This document shows positions 20,020-29,283 of a stretch of DNA of 64,000 nucleotides, piece after piece; within the stretch, counting starts at the first letter, position 1; each line of letters starts with the position of its first letter. The position numbers and the translations under genes were made by a program. Origin of the DNA: Citrobacter amalonaticus (GTDB taxonomy: Bacteria > Pseudomonadota > Gammaproteobacteria > Enterobacterales > Enterobacteriaceae). The notes beneath the pieces were generated by a model. That model saw nothing but the letters and a program-made list of their open reading frames with translations. It made no database searches and had not been told where the DNA came from. Where the stretch lies: the NCBI RefSeq assembly GCF_018252635.1, contig NZ_JAGTXM010000006.1, positions 372,001-436,000 of the forward strand, in the 5' to 3' direction.

Positions 20020-21113
20020 TAACGTCCCTCAAAATCAATACGCGGATCGACCAACGTATAGCTGATATCACTGAGAATATTCAGCAGCAGGCCGATCAGG
20101 GTGAAGATATACAGCGTGCCAAACATCACCGGGTAGTCGCGTGACACCGTTGCTTCATAACCCAACAGCCCCAGACCGTTGAGTGAAAACATCACTTCAA
20201 TTAGCAGTGAGCCGGTGAAAAACATGCTGATGAAGGTGGCAGGAAAACCGGCGATCACCAACAGCATGGCGTTACGAAAAACATGCTTCCACAGGATGTT
20301 CCTTTCACTTACCCCTTTGGCGCGGGCGGTGACGACATACTGCTTACGGACTTCATCGAGAAAGGAATTTTTGGTTAGCATGGTCAGCGCGGCAAATCCG
20401 CCAATGACCGTCGCCAGGACCGGTAAGGCGATGTGCCACAAATAGTCGGTGACCTTCTGATACCAGGGCAGCGTGTCAAAATTCGCTGAAACCAGGCCAC
20501 GCAGCGGGAAGAGGTCGTAATAGCTGCCGCCGGCAAAAAAGACAATCAACAATATTGCGAACAGAAACGCCGGGATAGCGTAGCCGATGATAATAAACGC
20601 GCTGCTCCAGACGTCAAACCGACTGCCGTTATAGACGGCCTTGCGGATCCCCAAAGGAATCGACACCAGATAGATGATGAGCGTACTCCACAGCCCCAGG
20701 GTGATCGACACCGGTAAACTCTCTTTGATGAGCGTCAGTACCGAGGCGCTACGAAACAGACTGTCGCCGAAATCGAAGCGGATATAGTTCCACAGCATGG
20801 TGAAATAGCGCTCGTGCAGTGGCTTATCAAAACCGTAGCGTTGGGTGATTTCGGCAATCACTTCCGGATCGAGGCCGCGTCCTCCGCGATAGTTACTGTC
20901 GCTGATATTTCCCACCCCGGTTCGGGCATGGCTGGCGCGAACGCCTTCGCTCCCGGCGCCGGGCAGCGCGCTCGTCTGACCAAATTCGATGGCGGCAATC
21001 GCCTGATCGACCGGGCCGCCGGGGGCAATTTGCACGATAAAAAAGTTGATGGTGATGATCGCCCAGAGCGTCGGGATAACCAGCAACAGACGACGAATCA
21101 GATACGCGCCCAT
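20019..21113 (-). CDS. yejB: Peptide ABC importer permease YejB
   Basis: This 364-residue permease starts [17 protein letters not shown], the typical first helix of DppB/OppB-type proteins. It has about six helices and the EAA-type loop ([12 protein letters not shown]) near residues 260-271. With YejE it forms the channel for peptides delivered by YejA. yejA ends directly before its start. Confidence 0.95.
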   Translation of the reverse strand: MGAYLIRRLLLVIPTLWAIITINFFIVQIAPGGPVDQAIAAIEFGQTSALPGAGSEGVRASHARTGVGNISDSNYRGGRGLDPEVIAEITQRYGFDKPLHERYFTMLWNYIRFDFGDSLFRSASVLTLIKESLPVSITLGLWSTLIIYLVSIPLGIRKAVYNGSRFDVWSSAFIIIGYAIPAFLFAILLIVFFAGGSYYDLFPLRGLVSANFDTLPWYQKVTDYLWHIALPVLATVIGGFAALTMLTKNSFLDEVRKQYVVTARAKGVSERNILWKHVFRNAMLLVIAGFPATFISMFFTGSLLIEVMFSLNGLGLLGYEATVSRDYPVMFGTLYIFTLIGLLLNILSDISYTLVDPRIDFEGR

Positions 21114-22934
21114 TTATTCTCCCTGTCGTCTGGCGGCAGGGAGCTTCGCTGCCCGGTTGACGTCATACCACCAGTTATCCAGGCCAATGGTATAAATTGG
21201 ACGAATGCCCGGACGGGAAAATTTGTCCCACCAGGCCAGTCGATCTTCCGCCATGTACCACATCGGCAACATGTAGTAATTCCAGGTCAGCACGCGGTCC
21301 AGCGCACGCCCAAGCGGCAGCAGTTTATTTTTATCACCCTGTGCCGCGATAATTTGTGCGATCAGTTTGTCAACCACCGGACTTTTCACGCCGGGGGCAT
21401 TATAGCTTGAGTCGATGTATTCAGACGCCCAGGAGATTTGCAGATCGGAACTGGGCCACGGCATCGCCCGCCATAAGGTCGGCATCATGTCGTAATCCCG
21501 GCTGCGCAGGCGATTGGTGAGTTGCGAGTTATCCACCTGACGGATGGTCATCATAATCCCCAGACGCTGGAGATTATGCTGGAAGGGCAGGACCCACTGG
21601 CTGTTACTGGCGGCGGAAATGAGCAGTTCAAAGTTCAGCGGTTTGCCGGTGGCCGTGTTAATCCGTTGCTGACCTTTCAGTTCCCAGCCCGCGTCTTTCA
21701 GTAACTTATCGGCTTTTAACAGGTTTTCCCGATCGTAACCGTCACCTGTTGACACCGGAGGCTGATAAATCTGGCTGAAGACTTCCGGCGGTAGATCCTT
21801 TTTCATCGGCGCCAGCAGTACCAGTTCAGCCGCATCGGGGTAGTTTCTGGCGGCATACTCGGTGTTCTGGAAATAGCTGTTTGCCCGGCTCCAGGCGTTG
21901 TAGAACAGCGCCTTATTCATCCATTCAAAATCAAACGCCAGCGTAACGGCTTCACGGACGCGTCGGTCGTTGAAAACGGGACGCTGAATGTTGAAGGCCA
22001 GCCAGCGTGTATCCTGCGCTGATTCATTTTTCTGCTCATCTTTGATAATGTACTGATTATCAAAGTTTTTGCCGACATAGCGCGTCGCCCAGTTTTTGGC
22101 GTCGCTCTCCAGACGTAAATCAAACGCGCCGGCCTTAAAGGCCTCAAAGGCCACGTTGTCGTCGAGATAATAGTCGTAGCGAATGACATCGAAATTCCAG
22201 CGGCCGCGATTGACCGGCAGATTGGCCGCCCAGTAATCCTTCACGCGCGTATAGACAATATACTGACCCATTTTCCACTGGCTGATGCGGTAAGGGCCAC
22301 TACCCAGTGGAGGCCTGGACAATGGGTCGCTGAGCTTATGATCTTTCCAGTACGCTTGTGGCATCACGGGTAATGAAAACAGACTGAGCATATCCTCTTT
22401 ACCCGGCTTCGCGAGCTCCATGCGTACGGTGAGAGGGGCAATGGCTGTAACCGTCGTGCCTTTGAAGACCAGACGAAACTGTGGCACGCCTTCGGTCATA
22501 AATTTGTTGAAGGTGAAGGCGACATCTTTGGCCATGACGGGTGAGCCATCATGAAAACGGGCGCGGGGGTTGATCGTGATTTCAACCCACGAATAATCCT
22601 CCGCATAGCGTGCGCTCTCGGCGATCAGCGGATAATAGCTGCCGGGCTCGTCATCAGAGGTGGTAAACAGGGTGTCGTAAAGTTGTTCGGTCCGGGCGCC
22701 GGGGTTACCACGCAGGGCATAGCGATTGAAATTGTCGAATGTGCCGAGAGCGGCAAGGGTGATCTGACCGCCTTTGGGGGCAGCGGGATTGGCGTAATCG
22801 AAATGATCAAAATTGAACGCGTATTTAGGTTCTCCCAGTACCGCGAAGGCATAGCTCTCTTTGATCGCCTGCGCCTGGGAACTTGCGCTCATCAACATGA
22901 CAAACAGCAGCAATATGCGAACGATTATCTGCAA
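21114..22934 (-). CDS. yejA: Periplasmic peptide-binding protein YejA
   Basis: This 606-residue solute-binding protein of the SBP_bac_5 (DppA/OppA) family has a signal peptide (residues 1-23, ending SQAQA). Family-typical stretches include GTFDNFN, LGSGPYRI and the Trp-rich C-terminus. It binds oligopeptides for YejBEF; the E. coli homologue is tied to microcin C uptake. First gene of the operon yejABEF. The ~100 bp upstream (22935-23030) separates it from pdeN on the same strand. Confidence 0.95.
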   Translation of the reverse strand: MQIIVRILLLFVMLMSASSQAQAIKESYAFAVLGEPKYAFNFDHFDYANPAAPKGGQITLAALGTFDNFNRYALRGNPGARTEQLYDTLFTTSDDEPGSYYPLIAESARYAEDYSWVEITINPRARFHDGSPVMAKDVAFTFNKFMTEGVPQFRLVFKGTTVTAIAPLTVRMELAKPGKEDMLSLFSLPVMPQAYWKDHKLSDPLSRPPLGSGPYRISQWKMGQYIVYTRVKDYWAANLPVNRGRWNFDVIRYDYYLDDNVAFEAFKAGAFDLRLESDAKNWATRYVGKNFDNQYIIKDEQKNESAQDTRWLAFNIQRPVFNDRRVREAVTLAFDFEWMNKALFYNAWSRANSYFQNTEYAARNYPDAAELVLLAPMKKDLPPEVFSQIYQPPVSTGDGYDRENLLKADKLLKDAGWELKGQQRINTATGKPLNFELLISAASNSQWVLPFQHNLQRLGIMMTIRQVDNSQLTNRLRSRDYDMMPTLWRAMPWPSSDLQISWASEYIDSSYNAPGVKSPVVDKLIAQIIAAQGDKNKLLPLGRALDRVLTWNYYMLPMWYMAEDRLAWWDKFSRPGIRPIYTIGLDNWWYDVNRAAKLPAARRQGE

Positions 22935-23030
22935 AGGGATTCCTTGTCTTGCTTACCTGCCTGCGCAGGTTACTCTGATGCCTGAATAATAGGGCAGGTG
23001 ACGTCTGTTGTGAATCCACTTGACGGGGCT

Positions 23031-24587
23031 TTACCATTTCAGCGCGTGTGGTTGTGAAACCCACTCGACAAATTCGTTGAGCGGCAGTGGACGGCTAATC
23101 CAGTAGCCCTGAAGGAAGCGTACACCATGTTCATGCAGCCATTTTGCCTGCTCAGGGGTTTCAACCCCTTCGGCTACCGTCATCATATCGAGGCGTTTTG
23201 CGAGGGTCAGCACCGCATCCAGTACCGGCGAGGTGACGGTTTCTGTACCAATAGCGTTAATAAAACCGCGATCGATTTTCAGATAATCCAGCGTGAAGCG
23301 TTCCAGATAAATCAGCGCACTGTGGCCGGTACCGAAGTCGTCTATCGCAATTTCAAAGCCCGCGGCGTGCAACCACTCAAATAACTGTGACGCTTCATGT
23401 TGCTGGAGCATGTCGCGTTCGGTAATTTCCAGCACGATCTGGAAGTGATTGGCCGGCATTGCAGCGACTAACTGACGAACATCATCTTTAAAACTGCTGC
23501 TGTGCAGGTGGTCAGGGGCAATGTTGATACCGTATTTGGCGCCGACAGGGAGAACCTGTTGCAGCGTAGCGGCATCACGCGCCACCAGCTTAAACAGATG
23601 CTGAGTCAGCGGCACTATCATGTGCTGAGCCTCTGCGTAATGAATAAATGCATCAGGTGGGATTTCACCTGCCGTTGGGTGTTTCCAGCGTAGCAACACT
23701 TCCAGCCCGGTGACCTTTAGCGACTGCGTATCCACGACGGGCTGATAGACGACATAGAACTGATCGCGTTTAATCCCGGTGAGTATCTCTTTTCCGGGTC
23801 GTAAGCGAATGCTCATAACGTAGTAGCAGAGCAAACCCGCAATGATGCCCCCCATCCCGCCGAGAAGCAGGGCATACCATAAGTCAGGCCAGGCCCAGTT
23901 GGTTGCGTATAGCCTGATCGTGACCGGAACACCGCTAATTTTTGCTTCGCGCTCCGGTGAAGCGTCGAGCTCATCAACGGTGAGCAGGTGGTCTGAAAAG
24001 GTCGACAACACGGTGTTGCCGACGATGATGGCAATCCCGTCAAAATCTTCCTGCCGGGCGGTATACAGCAAATACGGCGTAAGGTTGATATTCAGGGAAG
24101 TGAAAACGCCGCTATTCACCATCAGGGGATTACGGTACCAAACCACCATCGCCGGTTTATTGGGCATCATCGGCGTACCCGGGATAATCGCCATATCGAT
24201 ATCTTTACCTATATCGAGGCTGGGGACCAGTTTTGTCAGCAGCTCATCCATGCCTCCGGTTGCCGATGAGCAAAATGCTTTCTTATCCTTAACCAGCAAA
24301 AAGGCACGAACGTTCAGGCTAAAGGCGGCACGCGAAGTGAGTTCCGCACCGACTTGTTGGCAGGTATTTAAGGTCAACGGCTGGAGGATGTCGGTAGTAC
24401 TTTTGAGATCGGAAAAATAGCTAACCAGGTAATGCTGAATGTCAGAAACCAGCGTGTCGTATTTCACTTCCCGCTTATGCCACGCCATCACGAATTGTAG
24501 GCTACTGATAACAATAGCAACGACAACCCCGGTAATCAGGCAGGTAAGCACGATTTTTCGACCAGTCGTTAAGGCGTGTGTGAACAT
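23031..24587 (-). CDS. pdeN: Cyclic-di-GMP phosphodiesterase PdeN (Rtn)
   Basis: This 518-residue membrane protein has two helices (about residues 11-32 and 236-260) that flank a periplasmic CSS domain with the CSS motif in FCSSATG. A cytoplasmic EAL domain follows. The EAL motif is a variant, EVLLR; the metal and catalytic motifs EITERD, DDFGTG, KIDRGF and AEGVET are intact, so activity is expected. CSS-EAL enzymes respond to periplasmic redox state through DsbA/DsbB. The start at 24587 (MFTHALTTGRK) fits the family; the frame runs on to 24641. Monocistronic between mepS and yejA. Confidence 0.93.
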   Translation of the reverse strand: MFTHALTTGRKIVLTCLITGVVVAIVISSLQFVMAWHKREVKYDTLVSDIQHYLVSYFSDLKSTTDILQPLTLNTCQQVGAELTSRAAFSLNVRAFLLVKDKKAFCSSATGGMDELLTKLVPSLDIGKDIDMAIIPGTPMMPNKPAMVVWYRNPLMVNSGVFTSLNINLTPYLLYTARQEDFDGIAIIVGNTVLSTFSDHLLTVDELDASPEREAKISGVPVTIRLYATNWAWPDLWYALLLGGMGGIIAGLLCYYVMSIRLRPGKEILTGIKRDQFYVVYQPVVDTQSLKVTGLEVLLRWKHPTAGEIPPDAFIHYAEAQHMIVPLTQHLFKLVARDAATLQQVLPVGAKYGINIAPDHLHSSSFKDDVRQLVAAMPANHFQIVLEITERDMLQQHEASQLFEWLHAAGFEIAIDDFGTGHSALIYLERFTLDYLKIDRGFINAIGTETVTSPVLDAVLTLAKRLDMMTVAEGVETPEQAKWLHEHGVRFLQGYWISRPLPLNEFVEWVSQPHALKW

Positions 24588-24700
24588 GATGCCTGGCTTT
24601 ACCCTGAGATTGCGATGATGATAAATGTGATGGAATAACAAGACTATAGCCTGGATTGATTCAGCGAGTCATGCTTTTCCACAGGGGCAAAAAGGGAATC

Positions 24701-24732
24701 AAAAAAAAAAGCACCGCCGAAGCGATGCTTTT
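24701..24732 (-). terminator. Terminator after mepS
   Basis: On the minus strand, AAGCATCGCTTCGGCGGTGC forms a stem with a TTCG-type tip and is followed by a run of ten T (24701-24710), about 40 bp past the mepS stop. Confidence 0.9.
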
Positions 24733-24774
24733 CGTCTGTCTCGTCAGGGTCGCCAAGGGATAGCAACCAAACGA

Positions 24775-25344
24775 TTAACTGCGGCTCAGAACCCGACGCG
24801 CTTCGTTATAGCGCTTCTTCCAGTATGGCTCGTTCATACTGGAGATGATGACACCGCTGCTGGTAGAGGCATGAACAAACTGGTTGTTACCAATGTAGAT
24901 ACCAACATGACGGCCCGTTGAACCTGCACGGAACAGAACCAGATCGCCAGTACGCAAATTAGTGCGCGAAACGGATTTACCGGTTTCCTGTTGCTCGTAG
25001 GTTGAGCGTGGGAGTTCTAAACCAAACTGTTCACGGAATGTACGCTGAACAAAGCTGGAACAATCAATGCCTTTCTTGGAGTTGCCGCCGAGGCGATAAC
25101 GCACGCCTTTCCAGTCAGCATACTGATCCATAATCCGCGATTTAACATCGAGATTACGCACCATACTCTCAAATTCATCCTGAGAAGCTTGCAGTGAAGA
25201 AGCGTCCTGGTTCACACCAAGCGTCTCAGAATGCGTGTTCTTTGCGGTGTTTGTGGTAGTGCTACATGCAGAAAGCAGTACCGCGACTGCTATCGCGGGG
25301 ATCCCGCGCAAGATATATCTCAAGATCGGTTGAGATTTGACCAT
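24775..25344 (-). CDS. mepS: Murein DD-endopeptidase lipoprotein MepS (Spr)
   Basis: This 189-residue protein has a lipobox LLSAC with Cys27, so it is a lipoprotein. The C-terminal NlpC/P60 domain carries catalytic Cys95 (GIDCSSFV), His146 (GRHVGIY) and His158 (QFVHAS). MepS cleaves D-Ala-mDAP cross-links to let new glycan strands insert during growth and is degraded by the NlpI-Prc system. Monocistronic, with its own terminator. Confidence 0.96.
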   Translation of the reverse strand: MVKSQPILRYILRGIPAIAVAVLLSACSTTTNTAKNTHSETLGVNQDASSLQASQDEFESMVRNLDVKSRIMDQYADWKGVRYRLGGNSKKGIDCSSFVQRTFREQFGLELPRSTYEQQETGKSVSRTNLRTGDLVLFRAGSTGRHVGIYIGNNQFVHASTSSGVIISSMNEPYWKKRYNEARRVLSRS

Positions 25345-25708
25345 GTTGTTTGTTTTCCCTTGAAGTCCTTAACGAAAATATCGTTATAAAAAATGCCAAA
25401 CGTGACGAGACTAATTACCTGCGCACAATGAGACAATTCTTTAAGCGCAAAACTGTGGCTGAACGCACAAATTTATTCGCGAAGAGAATAATTACCCAGC
25501 GAGGCAAAACGAGTTCGAGGTTACCCGATCGCTACGGGCTTGGCGAGTGATTTTATCTGAATTTTAATAAGAAAATGTGATACAGAAAGTGAATAAACGG
25601 GATTGGTCAATTTAAATGCAAAATGGCGGAAAAACAGGCATCTCATTCATTCTCAAAGGTAATGCTATGACTAAATAATGACTGTGAGATGAATAATTTA
25701 TCTTAACG
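25345..25708. other. Intergenic region between mepS and lpxT
   Basis: These ~360 bp hold the mepS promoter and leader. Short open frames here (for example 25350-25550 on the plus strand) have no RBS and no recognisable product. Beyond AT-rich promoter-like sequence near 25555-25680 I see no further structure. Confidence 0.5.
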
Positions 25709-25742
25709 CATCATCAGGGTGTAAGAATAAACCCTGATGATG
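25709..25742 (-). terminator. Hairpin terminator after lpxT
   Basis: A perfect 12-bp inverted repeat (CATCATCAGGGT, 25709-25720, and complement at 25731-25742) with a 10-nt loop starts 15 bp past the lpxT stop. It lacks a clear T tract. Confidence 0.6.
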
Positions 25743-25756
25743 TTAATAATTGTGGG

Positions 25757-26470
25757 TTATTTGTTTAAGATTTGTTTGTTTTTTCCGGGGAGATAATTGT
25801 CAAAAAGCGCGATAAGACGATCGCTTAACGGGGTCAGGAGACACCAGGGCAAACCAATTAAGACCACGGTTAATGAACCTACGACGATATCAGTGAACCA
25901 GTGGGCACCGATCATTACTCGCGGAAAAGCAAAAACCACAACGATAATAAGGCCGATAAACCCTGCGGTTTTTCCGAAATAGCGCAGCATAAATGCGGCG
26001 AAAATAAGCAGCATCATCCCGTGATCGCCAGGAAAACTGTCTCTGGACGCATCCTTCGTCGAAATATGCAGCAATTCGCTGACGCGATAAATATTATCGA
26101 AAGTGAGCGTCGGACTTGCGCGTTTGACGGGCAGCAGCGCCTGACCTGCCTGGTTCAGAACCACGGCGGTAAGCAGCATTACCAGACCGATGATGACAAT
26201 GCGGCGGCGGCCAGAAGGCGTCTCTTTCAACCAGAAACTCAACATCAGACAGCCCATTGCCAACAGGGAACAGGCGTCAAACGCCCGATTATTGGTGATG
26301 GCGACCAGCCACAGGAAGGCCTGACTCTCTATCAGCTTGTGGTTAAAGAAGTGGAAAATGCCGGCGTCAATCGGGAACCAGAATCCATGATTCACGGGCA
26401 TATACCAGCTCATGAATAACGCCACACCGGCAACATTCAGCAGAAGTATCAGTGGTAACCTGATTTTCAT
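25757..26470 (-). CDS. lpxT: Lipid A 1-diphosphate synthase LpxT
   Basis: This 237-residue PAP2-family membrane protein has about six helices. The three phosphatase signature pieces are KRASPT, SFPGDHG and the RVMIGAHWFTD box. LpxT transfers phosphate from undecaprenyl pyrophosphate to lipid A at the periplasmic face, adding charge to LPS and recycling the carrier lipid. The start at 26470 (MKIRLPLILLL) gives the E. coli length. A GTG at 26485 would add five residues and cannot be excluded. Confidence 0.93.
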   Translation of the reverse strand: MKIRLPLILLLNVAGVALFMSWYMPVNHGFWFPIDAGIFHFFNHKLIESQAFLWLVAITNNRAFDACSLLAMGCLMLSFWLKETPSGRRRIVIIGLVMLLTAVVLNQAGQALLPVKRASPTLTFDNIYRVSELLHISTKDASRDSFPGDHGMMLLIFAAFMLRYFGKTAGFIGLIIVVVFAFPRVMIGAHWFTDIVVGSLTVVLIGLPWCLLTPLSDRLIALFDNYLPGKNKQILNK

Positions 26471-26508
26471 ATTTAACGTGTTCACTGTTCAATAAATCGC
26501 AGGCAACC

Positions 26509-27495
26509 TTACGCGCGTTCAGCTAAACGAAGCTTCAACAACGCGCTCTGCAACGTATTCCAGTCTGCCTCGGTACTGGAAATCAGTTCGATACGACTGT
26601 CCGGCGGTGCAACGTTCTGCGTTTCAATGTGCAGATCCTCTCCCTGGCGATTAATGCGCACGAGGCCTTCCGGAATACGCATCACGCCCTTCACCCGGCC
26701 AACCGGCGCCAGCCGCGCCCATTCCAGTAGTCCAATGGTGTCAAAGACCGTATCGGCGTCAAAAATCCAGCCGCAGGCCTGGTGTCCCTGACCGCTGTTC
26801 AGGCTGCGACGCCAGCGTTGTTGTGTCGGCAGGCTTAGCGCCGCCAATCCTCGCGGCTCTGGATGGTGGTGTGAATGCGCGGCGCTGGTGGGCAATTCAG
26901 CCTGATTCAGACGCGGTAAGTCGAGCAATTGTCCGTCAATCTGACCGTGATCGGCCTGCACTAACTGACGGTTGGCGCCAAACTGTTGCCACCAGGTTTG
27001 CAGCGCGTGTTCACTTTCCGCTGTCGCACGATCGGTTTTATTCGCCACGATGATATCTGCTGCAGCCAACTGGTCGCGGAAGTTCTCATTGGCGACAATT
27101 TTTTCATCGAGTAACCCGCGTGGGTCAAGAATGCACAACGTGGCGCGAAGATCGATCCAGGGCTCATACACTGGCGCAGTGAGGAGGGAAAGGATCTGTT
27201 TTGGGTGTCCCAGCCCAGTCGGTTCGATCAGCAGGCGGTCCGGTTTTCCCTGCCGCAATAGGGTATTCAGTCCAACCTGCATGGGCAGGCCGTTCACGCA
27301 GCACATGCAGCCGCCGGGGATCTCTTTAAGCAGCGCGCCGCTATCAGCAAGCAGGGCGCCGTCGATGCCGACCTCGCCGAACTCATTGACCAGTACCGCC
27401 CATTTTTCGGCGGGGTCTTTGTGCGCTAACAGGTGAAGAATGGAAGTGGTTTTTCCGCTGCCGAGGAAACCGGTGATGAGGTTAGTTTTGGTCAC
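26509..27495 (-). CDS. yeiR: Zinc-binding GTPase YeiR (COG0523/CobW family)
   Basis: This is a 328-residue G3E GTPase with Walker A GFLGSGKTT near the N-terminus, a GGCMCC (CXCC) metal-binding motif near residues 62-67 and the guanine motif NKTD. A His-rich linker (AHSHHH) precedes the CobW C-terminal domain. Family members act as metallochaperones; E. coli YeiR binds zinc. I choose GTG 27495 (TKTNLITG) to match the family length, with GGAG upstream. An ATG at 27531 adds 12 residues and also has a plausible RBS. Confidence 0.93.
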   Translation of the reverse strand: MTKTNLITGFLGSGKTTSILHLLAHKDPAEKWAVLVNEFGEVGIDGALLADSGALLKEIPGGCMCCVNGLPMQVGLNTLLRQGKPDRLLIEPTGLGHPKQILSLLTAPVYEPWIDLRATLCILDPRGLLDEKIVANENFRDQLAAADIIVANKTDRATAESEHALQTWWQQFGANRQLVQADHGQIDGQLLDLPRLNQAELPTSAAHSHHHPEPRGLAALSLPTQQRWRRSLNSGQGHQACGWIFDADTVFDTIGLLEWARLAPVGRVKGVMRIPEGLVRINRQGEDLHIETQNVAPPDSRIELISSTEADWNTLQSALLKLRLAERA

Positions 27496-27611
27496 GCCTG
27501 CTCCAGAATGATGTGCCGTAACGGTTTTCATTAATCCTGGCGAAAAAAAGCGAAAAAGAGAAGGGCGGGGCGAACGAAGACAGGCTCCGTTCGCCTTAAT
27601 GGCAGAAATTG

Positions 27612-29078
27612 TTAATTTTTTAACGTATCAATCACCGCCTGATGTGCACCGTGCTGGGCGATACGCTGCCAGGCTGTTTCAATCGCCTGGACAAAAACAG
27701 GATTGTGTGGGAGGTCGTCGCCAAAAATTTCCGACAAGGAGAGCAGCGCCGACACGCGCTGGTCTTCACGACTGGCGGCCACTCTGGCGTGGATTTTATC
27801 ACTCAGCGGGTCGCGAACGTCGATGGTCACACCGGCATCATCGATACCGCTGACATAGCGCATCCATCCCGCCACGCCCAGTGCCAGCAACGGCCATGCG
27901 CTATCGTGCGTCAGATGAAAGCGAATACCCGCCAGCATCCGCTGCGGCAGTTTCTGACTGCCGTCCATCGCGATTTGCCAGGTTTTATGCTTCAGCGCTG
28001 GATTAGCAAAGCGTTCAATCAGGCTTTGCGCGTAGCCGGTCAAATTCACGTCAGTAATAGTGAGCGTCGGCGCCTGTTCCTCCATCATCAGTCGGTACGC
28101 GGCCTCGCGAAACGCGCTGTCCTGCATGCACTCATTAATATGCTGAAAACCGGAAAGATAACCGAGATACGCAAGAAACGAATGGCTGCCATTAAGCATC
28201 CGCAATTTCATCTCTTCCCAGGGACGCACATCGCTGACCATCTGTACGCCAGCCGCTTCCCATGCGGGACGACCGGCGACAAAGCGATCTTCAACAACCC
28301 ATTGAATGAATGGTTCACAACTGATAGCACAGGGATCGGCAACGCCCAATTCGTGGGTGATTTCAGCCAGAGAGTCCTCCGTGGCGGCCGGAACAATGCG
28401 ATCGACCATCGTGGCAGGAAAGCTGACGTGCTCGCGGATCCAATCAGCCAGGGCAGGAGAGCGTTTTTCCGCCATCCCAAGCACCGCGTTTTTCACCACG
28501 TGACCATTATCAGGAATATTGTCGCAGGAGAGTACAGAGAAAGGCGTCAGTCCGCGAGCCTGTCGACGTGAGAGCGCCTCCACCAGAATACCCGGGGCTG
28601 AATGAGGGTCATCAGGCGATTGCAGATCGTGAATAATACGCGGATTTGTCAGATCCAACGTACCCGTTGCCGGATCGATGCAATACCCTTTTTCGGTGAT
28701 GGTCAGCGAGACAATTGCTACCTGAGGTTCGCAGAATTTTTCGATAATAGCGGCAAGCGAATCGAGTTTCGCATTCAGGCATTCGTTGACGGCACCGACG
28801 ATAATAGCCTGATTACCGTCTGCGCCTTTTTCCAGCACGGTGTATAAATGATCCTGTTCGCGGAGCTGACGCATCAACGTGTCGCCGCTGAACAGGCTGA
28901 TTTCACAAATCCCCCAATCTCCACCACGGACGTTCAGCACCCGATCGGTCAGTAATGCCTGATGCGCACGATGAAAGGCGCCAAAGCCGAAATGCACCAT
29001 GCGCGTTTTAAGCTGCTGGCGGTCATAACATGGCGTTTGTACGCCATCCGGCAAGACTATTGAGGCAATTGTAGTCAT
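27612..29078 (-). CDS. yeiQ: Mannitol dehydrogenase-family oxidoreductase YeiQ (UxuB-like)
   Basis: This 488-residue NAD-dependent polyol/hexuronate dehydrogenase has an N-terminal Rossmann region (VHFGFGAFHRAHQ, residues 28-40) and family-typical SLTITEKGY and a catalytic Lys region (KNAVLGMAEKRSP, MLNGSHS). It is close to UxuB (fructuronate reductase), which makes mannonate. It diverges from uxuA, the next enzyme in that pathway, across a region with two UxuR/ExuR-like operators. That supports a role in hexuronate use. The exact substrate is not proven by sequence. Confidence 0.92.
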   Translation of the reverse strand: MTTIASIVLPDGVQTPCYDRQQLKTRMVHFGFGAFHRAHQALLTDRVLNVRGGDWGICEISLFSGDTLMRQLREQDHLYTVLEKGADGNQAIIVGAVNECLNAKLDSLAAIIEKFCEPQVAIVSLTITEKGYCIDPATGTLDLTNPRIIHDLQSPDDPHSAPGILVEALSRRQARGLTPFSVLSCDNIPDNGHVVKNAVLGMAEKRSPALADWIREHVSFPATMVDRIVPAATEDSLAEITHELGVADPCAISCEPFIQWVVEDRFVAGRPAWEAAGVQMVSDVRPWEEMKLRMLNGSHSFLAYLGYLSGFQHINECMQDSAFREAAYRLMMEEQAPTLTITDVNLTGYAQSLIERFANPALKHKTWQIAMDGSQKLPQRMLAGIRFHLTHDSAWPLLALGVAGWMRYVSGIDDAGVTIDVRDPLSDKIHARVAASREDQRVSALLSLSEIFGDDLPHNPVFVQAIETAWQRIAQHGAHQAVIDTLKN

Positions 29079-29141
29079 TTATTACACACCTGATTAACCA
29101 TAAATTAACAACGCCAGTGTAAAGTTATATGACAACAAATT

Positions 29142-29160
29142 AAATTGGTAAGCCGAATTT
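29142..29160. promoter_or_regulatory. UxuR/ExuR-like operator 1
   Basis: AAATTGGTAAGCCGAATTT is close to the palindromic UxuR/ExuR consensus AAATTGGTATACCAATTT. It lies on the yeiQ side of the yeiQ-uxuA intergenic region. Confidence 0.65.
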
Positions 29161-29170
29161 ATCCGGGTAA

Positions 29171-29186
29171 TGTGAGCTGGATCAAT
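29171..29186. promoter_or_regulatory. CRP site between yeiQ and uxuA
   Basis: TGTGA, six bases, then TCAAT. This keeps the left half-site fully and three of five bases of the right one, placed between the two UxuR/ExuR-like operators. Confidence 0.55.
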
Positions 29187-29251
29187 CAATCATGTCCCTT
29201 TAATTGATCATCACGCAGAAGCCTGTATGGTAGTCGTCATTCAGCTAAACT

Positions 29252-29268
29252 AATTTGGTATAACAACT
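29252..29268. promoter_or_regulatory. UxuR/ExuR-like operator 2
   Basis: AATTTGGTATAACAACT matches the TTGGTATACCAA core at 10 of 12 positions. It ends 15 bp before the uxuA start, where a repressor would block transcription or elongation. Confidence 0.65.
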
Positions 29269-29283
29269 TTGTGAGGTATAGCA

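Noticed and set aside
23031-24587. Variant EVLLR motif in PdeN as a sign of an inactive EAL domain
   Set aside because: The E. coli homologue has the same variant and all other catalytic motifs are intact.
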